From Planobispora rosea (GTDB lineage Bacteria; Actinomycetota; Actinomycetes; Streptosporangiales; Streptosporangiaceae), in contig NZ_BMQP01000011.1 in assembly GCF_014648175.1 (NCBI RefSeq), forward strand, positions 124,001-188,000: DNA of 64,000 nucleotides, given 5' to 3'. How positions within the stretch are numbered: position 1 is the stretch's first letter; every line of letters begins with the position of its first letter. The notes beneath the pieces were generated by a model. It made no database searches and was not told where the DNA came from. It was given only the letters and a program-made list of their open reading frames with translations. Both the position numbers and the translations under genes were made by a program. Shown here in pieces: positions 45,895-54,141 of this stretch.

Positions 45895-46030
45895 GTGTGA
45901 GCCGCGGCACACCGCCCGGAGGCCGTCCGGCGTCTCTCGGTCCGGTGGCCGGTCACCACGGCTGCGCGCCTGGATCGCCCGTCCCGGGCGCAGGCACGCG
46001 AGGTGACCGCGCCGGCCTCATTCGGCGAGC

Positions 46031-47566
46031 TCATTCGACGCCCGGCTGCGGCGCGGTGACGGGTTCGAGCAGTGCGGCGGCCGCCGGCTGGTGCAGGTGC
46101 CTGGCCCACTCCAGCGGGGTCGCCTCGAAGCGCCGGTCGCGGAGGCCGGGATCGGCGCCCAGGTCCAGCAGCCGGCGGATGAGCTCGACGTCGCCGTTGG
46201 CTGCGCCGTGGTGCAGCGCCGTCTCCCAGGCCTCTTCGACCGGCGCGTCGCCGCGCCCGTAGGCGTTCACGTCGAAGCCGAGCTCCGCCAGCAATGCGAC
46301 CGCCTCGCTGCCGCCCCGGGCCGCGGCCCACACGATGAGCCCGGGGCGGCTGCGGCGGGCTTCCTCCACGGCGTCGGGATGCTCGGCGCGGACGCGGTTC
46401 AGTGCGGACCGGTCGGCGCGGAGCGCCCCGGCGATCAGCTCGTGCACCGGGTCGGGTCCGGGCGGCGCGGCCCCCTGGGCGAGGAGATAGCCGGCGATCT
46501 CGGTATCGCCGTTCAGCCGGGCCAGCTCGACCGGTGTCCGGCCGTCACCGGGGCTCCACGCGGGCCCGTCACCCTCGAACGGCGAGCGGAAGTCGACGCC
46601 GTGCTCGACCAGGAGCCGCACCCGGGCGGGCTGGTGGTGCTCGACAGCCCAGCGCAGCTGGACGCGCAGCATCCGCGCGGGCTCGTCGAGCTCCCCGATC
46701 CGCCTCTTCCACGGACCGCCGTCCCCGGTGCCGAGCCCGTATGCGAACAGCAGTTCCAGATGCGAGTCGTCCGGCTCGAACATCCGGTTGTACAGGGTCT
46801 GAGCGTCGTTGGGATCGGCGCCCGCGTCGAGCAGCAACCGGCCCAGCGCCTGCCAGTGGGGGTGCGGAGGCTGACGCCGCCGGCCCAGCTCGCCGTGACC
46901 GAACACCCCGGTCAGCAACGTGAACGGCGGCGGCAGGGCGTTGAAGAGGTAGCCCTCGTTGGCGTCGGCGCCGGCGCCGAGCAGTTTCCGGGCGACCGCG
47001 AGCACCCGCTCGGCCGGCACGGCCGGGTCGAATCGCGAGTAGACGAGGTAGTAGAGCGGTCGCCAGCGGAACGGGCCACCCCGCTCCACCGCCCGCCGCG
47101 GCTGCTCGGCGAGCAGCCTGCCGACGTCGTCCGGGCGGGCGGCGGCCGCGGCGGCCCAGATGTTTCCCGTGGTCAGGCCGGGGTGCCGATCGAGCAGTGC
47201 GCGGGCTCGCGCCCAGCGCGCCGGCCCGTCCTCGCGGCTGTAGGTCAGGCAGGCGAGGCGGCAGAACTCCTCCGCCGGGTCGGTCACGGGCCTCGCGCCG
47301 AGTCTGGCGTCCCAGCCGTGTTCGGCCGCGGTCTCCAGGTACCGCGTGAGCCGGGGCCAGCTGGCGAACCCGTATTCGCGGGCGAGGACGAACTGCGCCG
47401 CGCTGAGCCGCAGGCCGCCGACGTCGTCCGGCACCCCGCCGGGATGATGGCGGGCCAGTCGTGCGACGGCCTCGGGGTCCCCGGCCCGAACGGCCCGCTG
47501 CAGGGCACGGGCCTGGCGACGGAAACTGTCGAGGTGGGGGCGGTCGGGCATGCCCAGGGTCGGCAC
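46031..47566 (-). CDS. ankyrin-repeat protein
   Basis: A 511-residue protein from GTG 47566, with AGGAGG 5 nt upstream; ATG 47552 is possible. Ankyrin-type helices occur in the middle and at the C-terminus: KLLGAGADANEGYL, RLLLDAGADPNDAQTLYN, VRLLVEHGVDFRSPFEGD...GRTPVELARLNGDTEIAGYLLAQGA, and TALHHGAANGDVELIRRLLDLGADPGLRD. The N-terminal 80 residues contain SFRRQARALQRAVRAGDPEAVARLARHHP and FVLAREYGFASWPRLTRYLE, typical of actinomycete ankyrin proteins. It has no signal or membrane helix. It is presumably a cytoplasmic protein-binding scaffold; partner unknown. The same reading frame stays open to 49330 on this strand, but that part is not coding. Confidence 0.85.
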   Translation of the reverse strand: MPTLGMPDRPHLDSFRRQARALQRAVRAGDPEAVARLARHHPGGVPDDVGGLRLSAAQFVLAREYGFASWPRLTRYLETAAEHGWDARLGARPVTDPAEEFCRLACLTYSREDGPARWARARALLDRHPGLTTGNIWAAAAAARPDDVGRLLAEQPRRAVERGGPFRWRPLYYLVYSRFDPAVPAERVLAVARKLLGAGADANEGYLFNALPPPFTLLTGVFGHGELGRRRQPPHPHWQALGRLLLDAGADPNDAQTLYNRMFEPDDSHLELLFAYGLGTGDGGPWKRRIGELDEPARMLRVQLRWAVEHHQPARVRLLVEHGVDFRSPFEGDGPAWSPGDGRTPVELARLNGDTEIAGYLLAQGAAPPGPDPVHELIAGALRADRSALNRVRAEHPDAVEEARRSRPGLIVWAAARGGSEAVALLAELGFDVNAYGRGDAPVEEAWETALHHGAANGDVELIRRLLDLGADPGLRDRRFEATPLEWARHLHQPAAAALLEPVTAPQPGVE

Positions 47567-47754
47567 AGCGGCCTCCTCTCGTCTGCCTGCTGTCCGCTCG
47601 GTCAGGCCGAAAGGAGAACGATGGTGACACGTGGTGCACACGCCAGGTGGGCTGAGCCCATTCCCGCGGACCGGAGGCGCCCTGGAGCCGCCGTCATTGT
47701 AATCCGGTCCCGGGGGCGGCGGGCAAGCGTGGAGCTCTTCGGACGGCTGTCCGC

Positions 47755-49371
47755 TCAGGAGGCCGTACGGTCCGCCGCGATCAGATCGGCCGCCTTCTCC
47801 CCGATCATCACGGCCGGGGCGTGGGTGTGCCCCCGGTTGATGACCGGCATGATCGACACGTCGGCGACCCGGAGCCCCGCGACTCCCCGCACCCGCAGCG
47901 CGGGATCGACCACCGACTCCGCGTCGGCGCCCATGCGGCAGGTGCCGACCGGGTGGTAGAGGGTCTCGCTGCGCTCCCGGATCCAGCGGGCGAGTTCCTC
48001 GTCGGTCCGCGGCCCCCAGTAGGGGTCCATCGGCGGGCCGGCGAACGGCTTCAGCGCCTCGGTGGCGAACAGCTCCCTCGCCTTGCGCAGCCCGGCGACC
48101 TGCCGCCGGATGTCGGCCTCGGCCGTCAGGTAAGCGGGGTCGATCACCACCTCCCGGCCGTTGAGGGAGATCCGGCCTCTGCTCTCGGGCTGGAGCAGGA
48201 TCGAGGCGATGGTCAGGCCGTGACCGGACGGGGGCGTCATGCCGTGGTCGATGAACGGGCCGGGGGCGAAGATCAGCTCGATGTCCGGGGCGGGCTCGTC
48301 CGGGGTGGTGCGGATGAAGGCCACGGCCTCGCCGACGTTGGAGGTGAGCATGCCCCGCCCGCGGACCAGGAAGCGCAGCAGGTTGGCGGTGGACTCGGCG
48401 CCGGTGAGCGTGACCGGCCGGGGGCAGTTCAGGATGACGCCCGAGGCCAGGTGGTCCTGGAGGTTCCGGCCGACCTCGGGCAGGTCGCGGACCGGCTCGA
48501 CGCCCTGGGCCCGCAGTTCGTCGGCGGGCCCGACGCCGGAGAGCATCAGCAGGTGCGGGGAGCCGATCGCGCCGGCGGAGAGGATCACCTCGCGGGCCGC
48601 GCGGGCCACCGTGCCGCCGCCGGAGGCCCCGCCGCCCGAAGCCCCGCCCGAAGCCCCGCCCGCGGCCCCGTCCGGGCCGTGGCCGTACTCCACGCCGGTC
48701 GCGCGCCCGTCCTCGATGATGACCCTGCGCACGTGCGCGGCGGTGACCACGGAGAGGTTGGGGCGCTTCGTCGCCGGCCGCAGGTAGGCGTCGGCGGCGC
48801 TCCAGCGGCGGCCCCGGTGCTGGGTGACGGGCGTGGGGCAGTACCCCTCGTTGGAGGGGCCGTTCAGCTCGTCCAGCCGGGTCAGGCCGAGCTCCTCGCA
48901 GGCCGTCAGGAACGCGGTGGTGGTGACGTTGGGACTGCGCAGCTCGGAGATGTAGACGGGTCCGGCGGTGCCGTACACGCCTCCGCGGTTGCTGCCGACG
49001 CGGCGTTCGGCCTTGCGGAAGTACGGCAGGACCTCCTCGTAGGACCAGCCGGGCACGTCCCAGCCGTCGTAGTCGGCCCGGTGCCCGCGCACCCACATCT
49101 GCGCGTTGAGCGAGGATGAGCCGCCGATCACCCGGCCGCGCGGCCAGTAGAGCTCCCGGCCGGACATCTCGGGCTGTTTGGCGGTGGTGAAGTTCCAGTC
49201 GTAGTCGGTCTTGAACAGCTTGGCGAACCCGACCGGCATCCGGATCTCCAGCTTCCGGTCCGGCCCGCCCGCCTCCAGCAGGAGCACCCTCGCCGAGGGA
49301 TCCTCCGACAGGCGGTTGGCGAGAACGCATCCCGCCGACCCGGCGCCCACGATCACGTAGTCGTAGTCCAT
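47755..49371 (-). CDS. GMC family FAD-dependent alcohol oxidoreductase
   Basis: A 538-residue glucose-methanol-choline oxidoreductase. The FAD-binding motif is DYVIVGAGSAGCVLANRLSED (G9, G11, G14). The GMC signature 1 is WPRGRVIGGSSSLNAQMWVRGHRADYDGW and signature 2 is GAIGSPHLLMLSGVGP. The active-site pair is in HPVGTCRMG and VINRGHTHAPAVMIGEKAADLI. Closest in style to choline dehydrogenase-like enzymes, it oxidises a primary alcohol to aldehyde. A Gly/Ser/Ala-rich insert (about 235-255) is unusual. It is divergent from an acyl-CoA ligase gene over a TetR-like palindrome. With P450s nearby, oxidation of omega-hydroxy lipids is a plausible but unproven role. Confidence 0.93.
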   Translation of the reverse strand: MDYDYVIVGAGSAGCVLANRLSEDPSARVLLLEAGGPDRKLEIRMPVGFAKLFKTDYDWNFTTAKQPEMSGRELYWPRGRVIGGSSSLNAQMWVRGHRADYDGWDVPGWSYEEVLPYFRKAERRVGSNRGGVYGTAGPVYISELRSPNVTTTAFLTACEELGLTRLDELNGPSNEGYCPTPVTQHRGRRWSAADAYLRPATKRPNLSVVTAAHVRRVIIEDGRATGVEYGHGPDGAAGGASGGASGGGASGGGTVARAAREVILSAGAIGSPHLLMLSGVGPADELRAQGVEPVRDLPEVGRNLQDHLASGVILNCPRPVTLTGAESTANLLRFLVRGRGMLTSNVGEAVAFIRTTPDEPAPDIELIFAPGPFIDHGMTPPSGHGLTIASILLQPESRGRISLNGREVVIDPAYLTAEADIRRQVAGLRKARELFATEALKPFAGPPMDPYWGPRTDEELARWIRERSETLYHPVGTCRMGADAESVVDPALRVRGVAGLRVADVSIMPVINRGHTHAPAVMIGEKAADLIAADRTAS

Positions 49372-49475
49372 GTCCACTGACCCTTTCCTCATGAGGCCGG
49401 CCAGCTCGCCTCCCCGTAAGCGGGCTCTTACCTGCATACTTCCGGTGGTCATCCCTGTCAATTCGTGACCTGGGC

Positions 49476-49491
49476 TACCTACCGGTCGGTA
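49476..49491. promoter_or_regulatory. TetR-like operator between GMC oxidoreductase and acyl-CoA ligase
   Basis: TACCTACCGGTCGGTA is symmetric except at one base pair. ACCGGT-centred sites of this kind are common TetR operators (fatty-acid regulators). It is positioned to control both divergent genes. Confidence 0.6.
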
Positions 49492-49546
49492 TGCTCCCCC
49501 TGCAAGGATGGGCGGGTCAGAGTTTGTTCGGACGGAGGACCCATCC

Positions 49547-51082
49547 ATGCTCAACCTGTCGATCGTGCTGGAGGACAGCGCCCGGGAGACCCCTGACCGC
49601 ACCGCGCTCGTCTTCGGTGAGCTGCGCCTGCCGTACTCCCTGGTCAACACCGTCGCGAACCAGGTTGCCAACCTGCTGGTATCCCGGGGAATCGGCAAGG
49701 GGGACAAGGTCGCTCTGGCCTGTCCGAACCTCCCCTACTTCCCGTTCGTCTACTACGGCATCCTCAAGGCCGGTGCGACGGTCGTCCCGCTCAACGTCCT
49801 GCTCCAGTCGCGTGAGATCACCTACCACCTGGAGGACTCCGAGGCCAAGGCGCTGTTCTGCTTCGAGGGCTCCCCCGAGCTGCCGCTGGGCGAGCGGGGC
49901 AGGGCGGGCTTCGAGGGCGCCGCGGGGACGGAGCACTTCTTCGTCCTGCCGGCCACGCCGTTCGCCACCGAGTCGGAGTACGGCGAGACCGTCTGGGCGG
50001 CGCTGGACGGGGTCTCCGCGGAGTTCGAGACGGTGCAGACCGCGCCGGACGACACCGCGGTGATCCTCTACACCAGCGGCACCACGGGCCAGCCCAAGGG
50101 CGCCGAGCTCAGCCACCAGAACATGCTGATGAACGCCATGGTCTCGGACGAGATGTTCCCGCGCACCGAGGGCGGCGACGCCTACCTCGCGGTGCTGCCG
50201 CTGTTCCACTCCTTCGGCCAGACCGTGATCATGAACGCCGGGTTCCGCCGCCGCGCCACCCTCGTGCTCATGCCGCGCTTCGAGCCGGGCCCCGCGCTGG
50301 AGCTGATGCGCAACGAGAACGTCACGCTGTTCGCGGGCGTGCCGACCATGTACTGGGGCATGCTGACCAAGATCCACGCCGACGGCGACGAGGTCCCCAC
50401 CTCGCTGCGGGTCGCGGTGGCGGGCGGCGCGTCCTCCCCGGTCGAGGTGCTCAAGGACTTCCAGGCGACCTTCGGGGTCGGCATCCTGGAGGGCTACGGC
50501 CTGTCCGAGACCTCCCCGGTGGCCAGCTTCAACCAGCCCGGCAAGCCCAGCAAGGTGGGCAGCATCGGCACGCCCATCTGGGGCGTGGAGATGAAGCTGA
50601 TCGACAGCGAGTGGAACACGGTCGAGGGCGAGGGCCCCGGCGAGATCGCCATCCGCGGCCACAACGTGATGAAGGGCTACTACAACCGGCCCGAGGCGAC
50701 CGCCGAGGTCATGCGGGACGGCTGGTTCCGCACCGGCGACATCGCCACCCGCGACGAGGACGGCTACTACGCGATCATCGACCGCGCCAAGGACATGATC
50801 ATCCGGGGTGGCTTCAACGTCTACCCGCGTGAGCTCGAAGAGGTCCTGATGACCCACCCGGAGGTCTCCCTCGCCGCGGTGGTCGGGGTTCCCCACGAGT
50901 CGCACGGCGAGGAGGTCAAGGCCTACATCATCCGCACGCCGGGGGCGACCGTCACCGAGGAGCAGCTGGTCGGCTGGTGCAAGGAGAACATGGCGGCCTA
51001 CAAGTACCCGCGGATCGTCGAGTTCCGCGACGCCCTGCCGATGACCGCCACCGGCAAGATCCTCAAGCGCGAGCTCCGCTGA
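49547..51082 (+). CDS. long-chain-fatty-acid-CoA ligase (FadD-type)
   Basis: A 511-residue ANL-superfamily adenylate-forming enzyme from ATG 49547, GGAGG 8 nt upstream. The P-loop-like A3 motif YTSGTTGQPKG is at 175-185. A5 reads EGYGLSETSPV, A7 WFRTGDIATRDEDGYYAIIDR, A8 RGGFNVYPRELEEVL, and the catalytic Lys lies in the A10 motif PMTATGKILKREL. These define an acyl-CoA synthetase, which activates a carboxylic acid to acyl-AMP and then acyl-CoA. Chain specificity cannot be read. Divergent placement with the GMC oxidoreductase suggests shared regulation and sequential steps, alcohol to acid to CoA ester. Confidence 0.93.
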   Translation: MLNLSIVLEDSARETPDRTALVFGELRLPYSLVNTVANQVANLLVSRGIGKGDKVALACPNLPYFPFVYYGILKAGATVVPLNVLLQSREITYHLEDSEAKALFCFEGSPELPLGERGRAGFEGAAGTEHFFVLPATPFATESEYGETVWAALDGVSAEFETVQTAPDDTAVILYTSGTTGQPKGAELSHQNMLMNAMVSDEMFPRTEGGDAYLAVLPLFHSFGQTVIMNAGFRRRATLVLMPRFEPGPALELMRNENVTLFAGVPTMYWGMLTKIHADGDEVPTSLRVAVAGGASSPVEVLKDFQATFGVGILEGYGLSETSPVASFNQPGKPSKVGSIGTPIWGVEMKLIDSEWNTVEGEGPGEIAIRGHNVMKGYYNRPEATAEVMRDGWFRTGDIATRDEDGYYAIIDRAKDMIIRGGFNVYPRELEEVLMTHPEVSLAAVVGVPHESHGEEVKAYIIRTPGATVTEEQLVGWCKENMAAYKYPRIVEFRDALPMTATGKILKRELR

Positions 51083-51207
51083 CGGTCCCGCTGACGGGCA
51101 CCACGCCGTACGGCGGCGCCGGAGACGTCCGCGTCCCGGCCCGCCGTACCGGCGCCGGAGGAAGAGGGGCCCGGACGAGACCGGGTGAAGCGGTGCCGGG
51201 ACCGGGA

Positions 51208-51271
51208 ACACCGAAGGAACGGCGGCATTGCGGCCGGGGACACCGGAGGAACGGCGGCGCTGTGGCCGGGG
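51208..51271. repeat. two tandem 32-bp repeats
   Basis: The units at 51208-51239 and 51240-51271 (ACACCG...GGAACGGCGGC...GGCCGGGG) differ at a few bases. They fill the gap before the GGDEF gene; a similar GGAACGGG also precedes its start. The region 51083-51331 has no other feature. Confidence 0.6.
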
Positions 51272-51331
51272 GCACTCGGGCACCGGGCGGGATTTCCTCA
51301 GCCGGGGGTGCGGCGTGCCGATGGAACGGGC

Positions 51332-52819
51332 ATGACGGCCGCCAAATCCTGGGTTTTCCTCGTTGTCGCGAGTGCGGTCTCGGGCGTGACCGCCGCGATC
51401 TACGCGTCCGTGCCGGGGCAGATTCTCTATTTCGCTCTCTACGGCGTGATCTGCGCGCTGGCGTGGTGGGCCGCGTTCCGGCTGGTCCCCGCTCAGGACC
51501 GGCGGCCGTGGCTGCTCATCGCGCTCGCCCAGACGCTCTGGGTCACCGGTGACGCGATCGAGCTGGCGTTCCTCCATTTCACCGGCGAGGTGCCTCCCGT
51601 CGGGGTCAGCGACGCCTTCTGGCTGAGCGGCTACCCTCTGATCGCGCTGGCGCTGACGCTGATGGCCCGCCGACGGGCTCCCGGCCGGTTGCGCGGCGGC
51701 GTGCTCGACGCGCTGACCCTGTCCACGGTGGCCGCGCTGGCCTCCTGGCAGTTCCTGATCCAGCCCTTCATCGACGAGTACGGCCTGAGCCAGTCCGTCA
51801 TCCCCGCGCTGTACCCGGTCGGCGACCTCGTGCTGCTGGCCGCGGTGCTGTTCCTCACCCTGTCGCCGGGGGAGCGCGGCGCCCCGACCCGGCTGCTGCT
51901 CGCCGCCGTCTCCACCTATCTGCTGGTGGACCTCGGCTACAACCTCCTGCCGTACCTGGTGGACTACAGCTACGTGGAGAAGCTGGGCGCGGGCCTGCTG
52001 CTCGGCCACGCCCTGTTCGTCACGGCCGCGCTGCACCCCCGCCGGGCCGAGCTGACCCGGCCCGGCATGGACATGCGGACGCTGCACCCGGCCCGGGTCG
52101 TCTTCCTCGGCCTGGCGCTGCTGGGCACGCCGGCGCTGGCCCTGCGGTACGCCGGTTTCAGCGGGCAGGAGATGGCCACCATCGTGGCCAGCGCCGCCTG
52201 CGCGGCGTTCGTGCTGGCCCGGTTCACCGGGGCGGTCCGCGAGCAGGAACGCATCCAGGCCCAGCTCGCCTACCAGGCGCGTCACGACCCGCTGACCGGG
52301 CTGGCCAATCGGACGGTCCTGCACGAGGCCCTGGAGCAGGCCGTGGAACAGATCGTGGAGAACCTGCCGTCCGGGCAGCCCGCACGGCCCGGCGACGCCG
52401 GGGTGGCGGTTCTCTACCTCGACCTCGACGGCTTCAAGGAGATCAACGACGTCCACGGCCACGACGCCGGGGACGCCATCCTGCGCGCGGTCGCAGGGCG
52501 CCTCGCGACCGCGGTCCAGGGAGCCGGCCTGGCGGCCCGGCTCGGAGGGGACGAGTTCGTCCTGCTGTGCCGGAACGCGTCCCGGCAGGACGCGGTGCTC
52601 CTGGCCGAGCGCGTCCTGCGGGAGATCGCCGAGCCGGTGCCCTTCGGGGAACACCGGCTCGGCGTCGGGGCCAGCGTCGGCATCGCCGTCTGCGGCGCCT
52701 CCGGGGACTCTCCCGCAGAGGTCCTGCGCGCGGCCGACTCCGCGATGTATTCGGCCAAGCGCCTCGGCAGAGGCCGCTGGGTCGCGGCCGGCGACGCCGG
52801 ACCGCTCATGGCCGCCTGA
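51332..52819 (+). CDS. membrane-bound diguanylate cyclase (GGDEF)
   Basis: A 495-residue protein from ATG 51332. Residues 1-305 contain about nine hydrophobic helices (e.g. WVFLVVASAVSGVTAAIY, ILYFALYGVICALAWWAAF), an MHYT-less, 7TM-like sensor region of unknown ligand. A short coil (REQERIQAQLAYQARHDPLTGLANR) leads to a GGDEF domain (about 330-485) with intact active-site GGDEF near 405-409 (RLGGDEFVLLC) and the LYLDLDGFKEINDVHGHDAGD metal site. It should make cyclic di-GMP from two GTP. The RxxD product-inhibition site normally just before GGDEF is not visible. There is no EAL domain. Confidence 0.92.
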   Translation: MTAAKSWVFLVVASAVSGVTAAIYASVPGQILYFALYGVICALAWWAAFRLVPAQDRRPWLLIALAQTLWVTGDAIELAFLHFTGEVPPVGVSDAFWLSGYPLIALALTLMARRRAPGRLRGGVLDALTLSTVAALASWQFLIQPFIDEYGLSQSVIPALYPVGDLVLLAAVLFLTLSPGERGAPTRLLLAAVSTYLLVDLGYNLLPYLVDYSYVEKLGAGLLLGHALFVTAALHPRRAELTRPGMDMRTLHPARVVFLGLALLGTPALALRYAGFSGQEMATIVASAACAAFVLARFTGAVREQERIQAQLAYQARHDPLTGLANRTVLHEALEQAVEQIVENLPSGQPARPGDAGVAVLYLDLDGFKEINDVHGHDAGDAILRAVAGRLATAVQGAGLAARLGGDEFVLLCRNASRQDAVLLAERVLREIAEPVPFGEHRLGVGASVGIAVCGASGDSPAEVLRAADSAMYSAKRLGRGRWVAAGDAGPLMAA

Positions 52820-52868
52820 GAACGCCCCGTCCCTCCTCCACGTGACCCGTCCGGCCCCCTCCTACGGC

Positions 52869-54128
52869 CTACGGCCAGTCGAGGGAGGGCCGCAGGGGCA
52901 TGTGGGAACCGCCCGCGGAGTCGAGCTTCGTGGCCAGCACCTGGTGCAGCTGGATCTTGTTGCGCTCGAAGCCGACCACGCAGCCGGCCATGTAGAGCCG
53001 CCAGACCCGGGCCGTGCCCCGGCCCACCTCCCGGACCGCCTCGTCCCAGTGCTCGTCGAGGTTGGCGCACCAGTGGCGGAGGGTCCGGGCGTAGTGCTCG
53101 CGCAGGTTCTCCTCGTGCCTGATCTCGAAGCCGGTGTCCTCCATCTGCCGGATGAGGTGGCCCACCGACTCCAGCTCCCCGTCGGGGAAGACGTAGCGGT
53201 TGATGAAGCCGCCCGCGTTGAGGGTCTTCTCCCTCCCCGTCGGCCGGGTGATGCAGTGGTTGAGCAGGCGGCCGCCGGGTACCAGCTTGTTGTACAGGAA
53301 CCGGAAGTAGAACGGCAGCTGCTCCTTGCCGATGTGCTCGGTCAGGCCGATCGAGCTGACCGCGTCGAAGCCGGTCTCCCGGACGTCGCGGTAGTCCATG
53401 TGCCGGATCTCGACCAGGTCGCCGAGTCCGGCCTCGGCGACGGCCTTCTGCCCCCACTCGGCCTGCTGGCGCGAGAGGGTGACCGCGAGCACCTTCACCC
53501 CGTACTGCCGGGCGGCGTGCATGGCCATGCCGCCCCAGCCGCAGCCCACGTCCAGCAGCCGCATCCCCGGCTTGAGCCCGAGCTTCTTGGCCACCAGGTC
53601 GAACTTGGCGAACTGCGCCTCCTCCAGCGACGCCTCCTCGGTGGGGAAGACGGCGCAGGTGTAGGCCATGGACGGGCCGAGCACCCACTCGTAGAAGGTG
53701 TTGGACACGTCGTAGTGGTGGTGGATCACCTCGGCGTCGCGCCGCCTGGCGTGCCGGCTGCCGAGCCGGGCCATCACGCTGCGCCGTACCTCCTGGGGGG
53801 GAGGCGGGACCCACATGGTCAGAGGCTTGAGACCGATGGCACGCAGTGTGTCGATCTTGTCACGCATGGGGATGTCGTTGACGGTCAGCGACCACATCCG
53901 CGACAGCAGGGTGTACATGTCCCCGTGGACGTCGAGGTGCCCGGAGACGTACGCCCGGGCGAGCCCGAGCTCCCCGGGAGCCTGCGCCAGGTAGGTCACC
54001 GCGACCGGGGACCGCACCTCGAGGGTGACGTCGGCGTCGGAAGGACCTGCCTCGCTCCCGTCGTAGGCGGTGAGGCGGATGCCCGCCTCGGGACCGATGA
54101 CCTTCTCGAAGATCTCAGCGAGCCTCAC
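52869..54128 (-). CDS. tmsB: SAM-dependent fatty-acyl methyltransferase, CFA synthase family (TmsB-type)
   Basis: A 419-residue protein of the cyclopropane-fatty-acyl-phospholipid synthase family from GTG 54128, AGGAGGT 7 nt upstream. It has an N-terminal lipid-binding region, then IHHHYDVSNTFYEWVLGPSMAYTCAVF, the SAM site MRLLDVGCGWGGMAMHAA, SRQQAEWG, and DYRDVRETGFDAVSSIGLTEHIG. Its partner is the FAD oxidoreductase ending 13 nt upstream. In actinobacteria this pair is tmsA/tmsB (also called bfaA/bfaB). The methyltransferase puts a methylene group on C10 of oleoyl phospholipid and the reductase makes the 10-methyl chain (tuberculostearate). That assignment rests on gene pairing and family, not on a search. 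Confidence 0.85.
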   Translation of the reverse strand: MRLAEIFEKVIGPEAGIRLTAYDGSEAGPSDADVTLEVRSPVAVTYLAQAPGELGLARAYVSGHLDVHGDMYTLLSRMWSLTVNDIPMRDKIDTLRAIGLKPLTMWVPPPPQEVRRSVMARLGSRHARRRDAEVIHHHYDVSNTFYEWVLGPSMAYTCAVFPTEEASLEEAQFAKFDLVAKKLGLKPGMRLLDVGCGWGGMAMHAARQYGVKVLAVTLSRQQAEWGQKAVAEAGLGDLVEIRHMDYRDVRETGFDAVSSIGLTEHIGKEQLPFYFRFLYNKLVPGGRLLNHCITRPTGREKTLNAGGFINRYVFPDGELESVGHLIRQMEDTGFEIRHEENLREHYARTLRHWCANLDEHWDEAVREVGRGTARVWRLYMAGCVVGFERNKIQLHQVLATKLDSAGGSHMPLRPSLDWP

Positions 54129-54141
54129 AGAACGTACCTCC

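Noticed and set aside
47567..49330. Extension of the ankyrin frame up to 49330, giving a 1099-residue protein
   Set aside because: This part overlaps the GMC oxidoreductase on the same strand in another frame and reads as Arg/Gly/Pro shadow sequence. A GTG with AGGAGG at 47566 is the real start.
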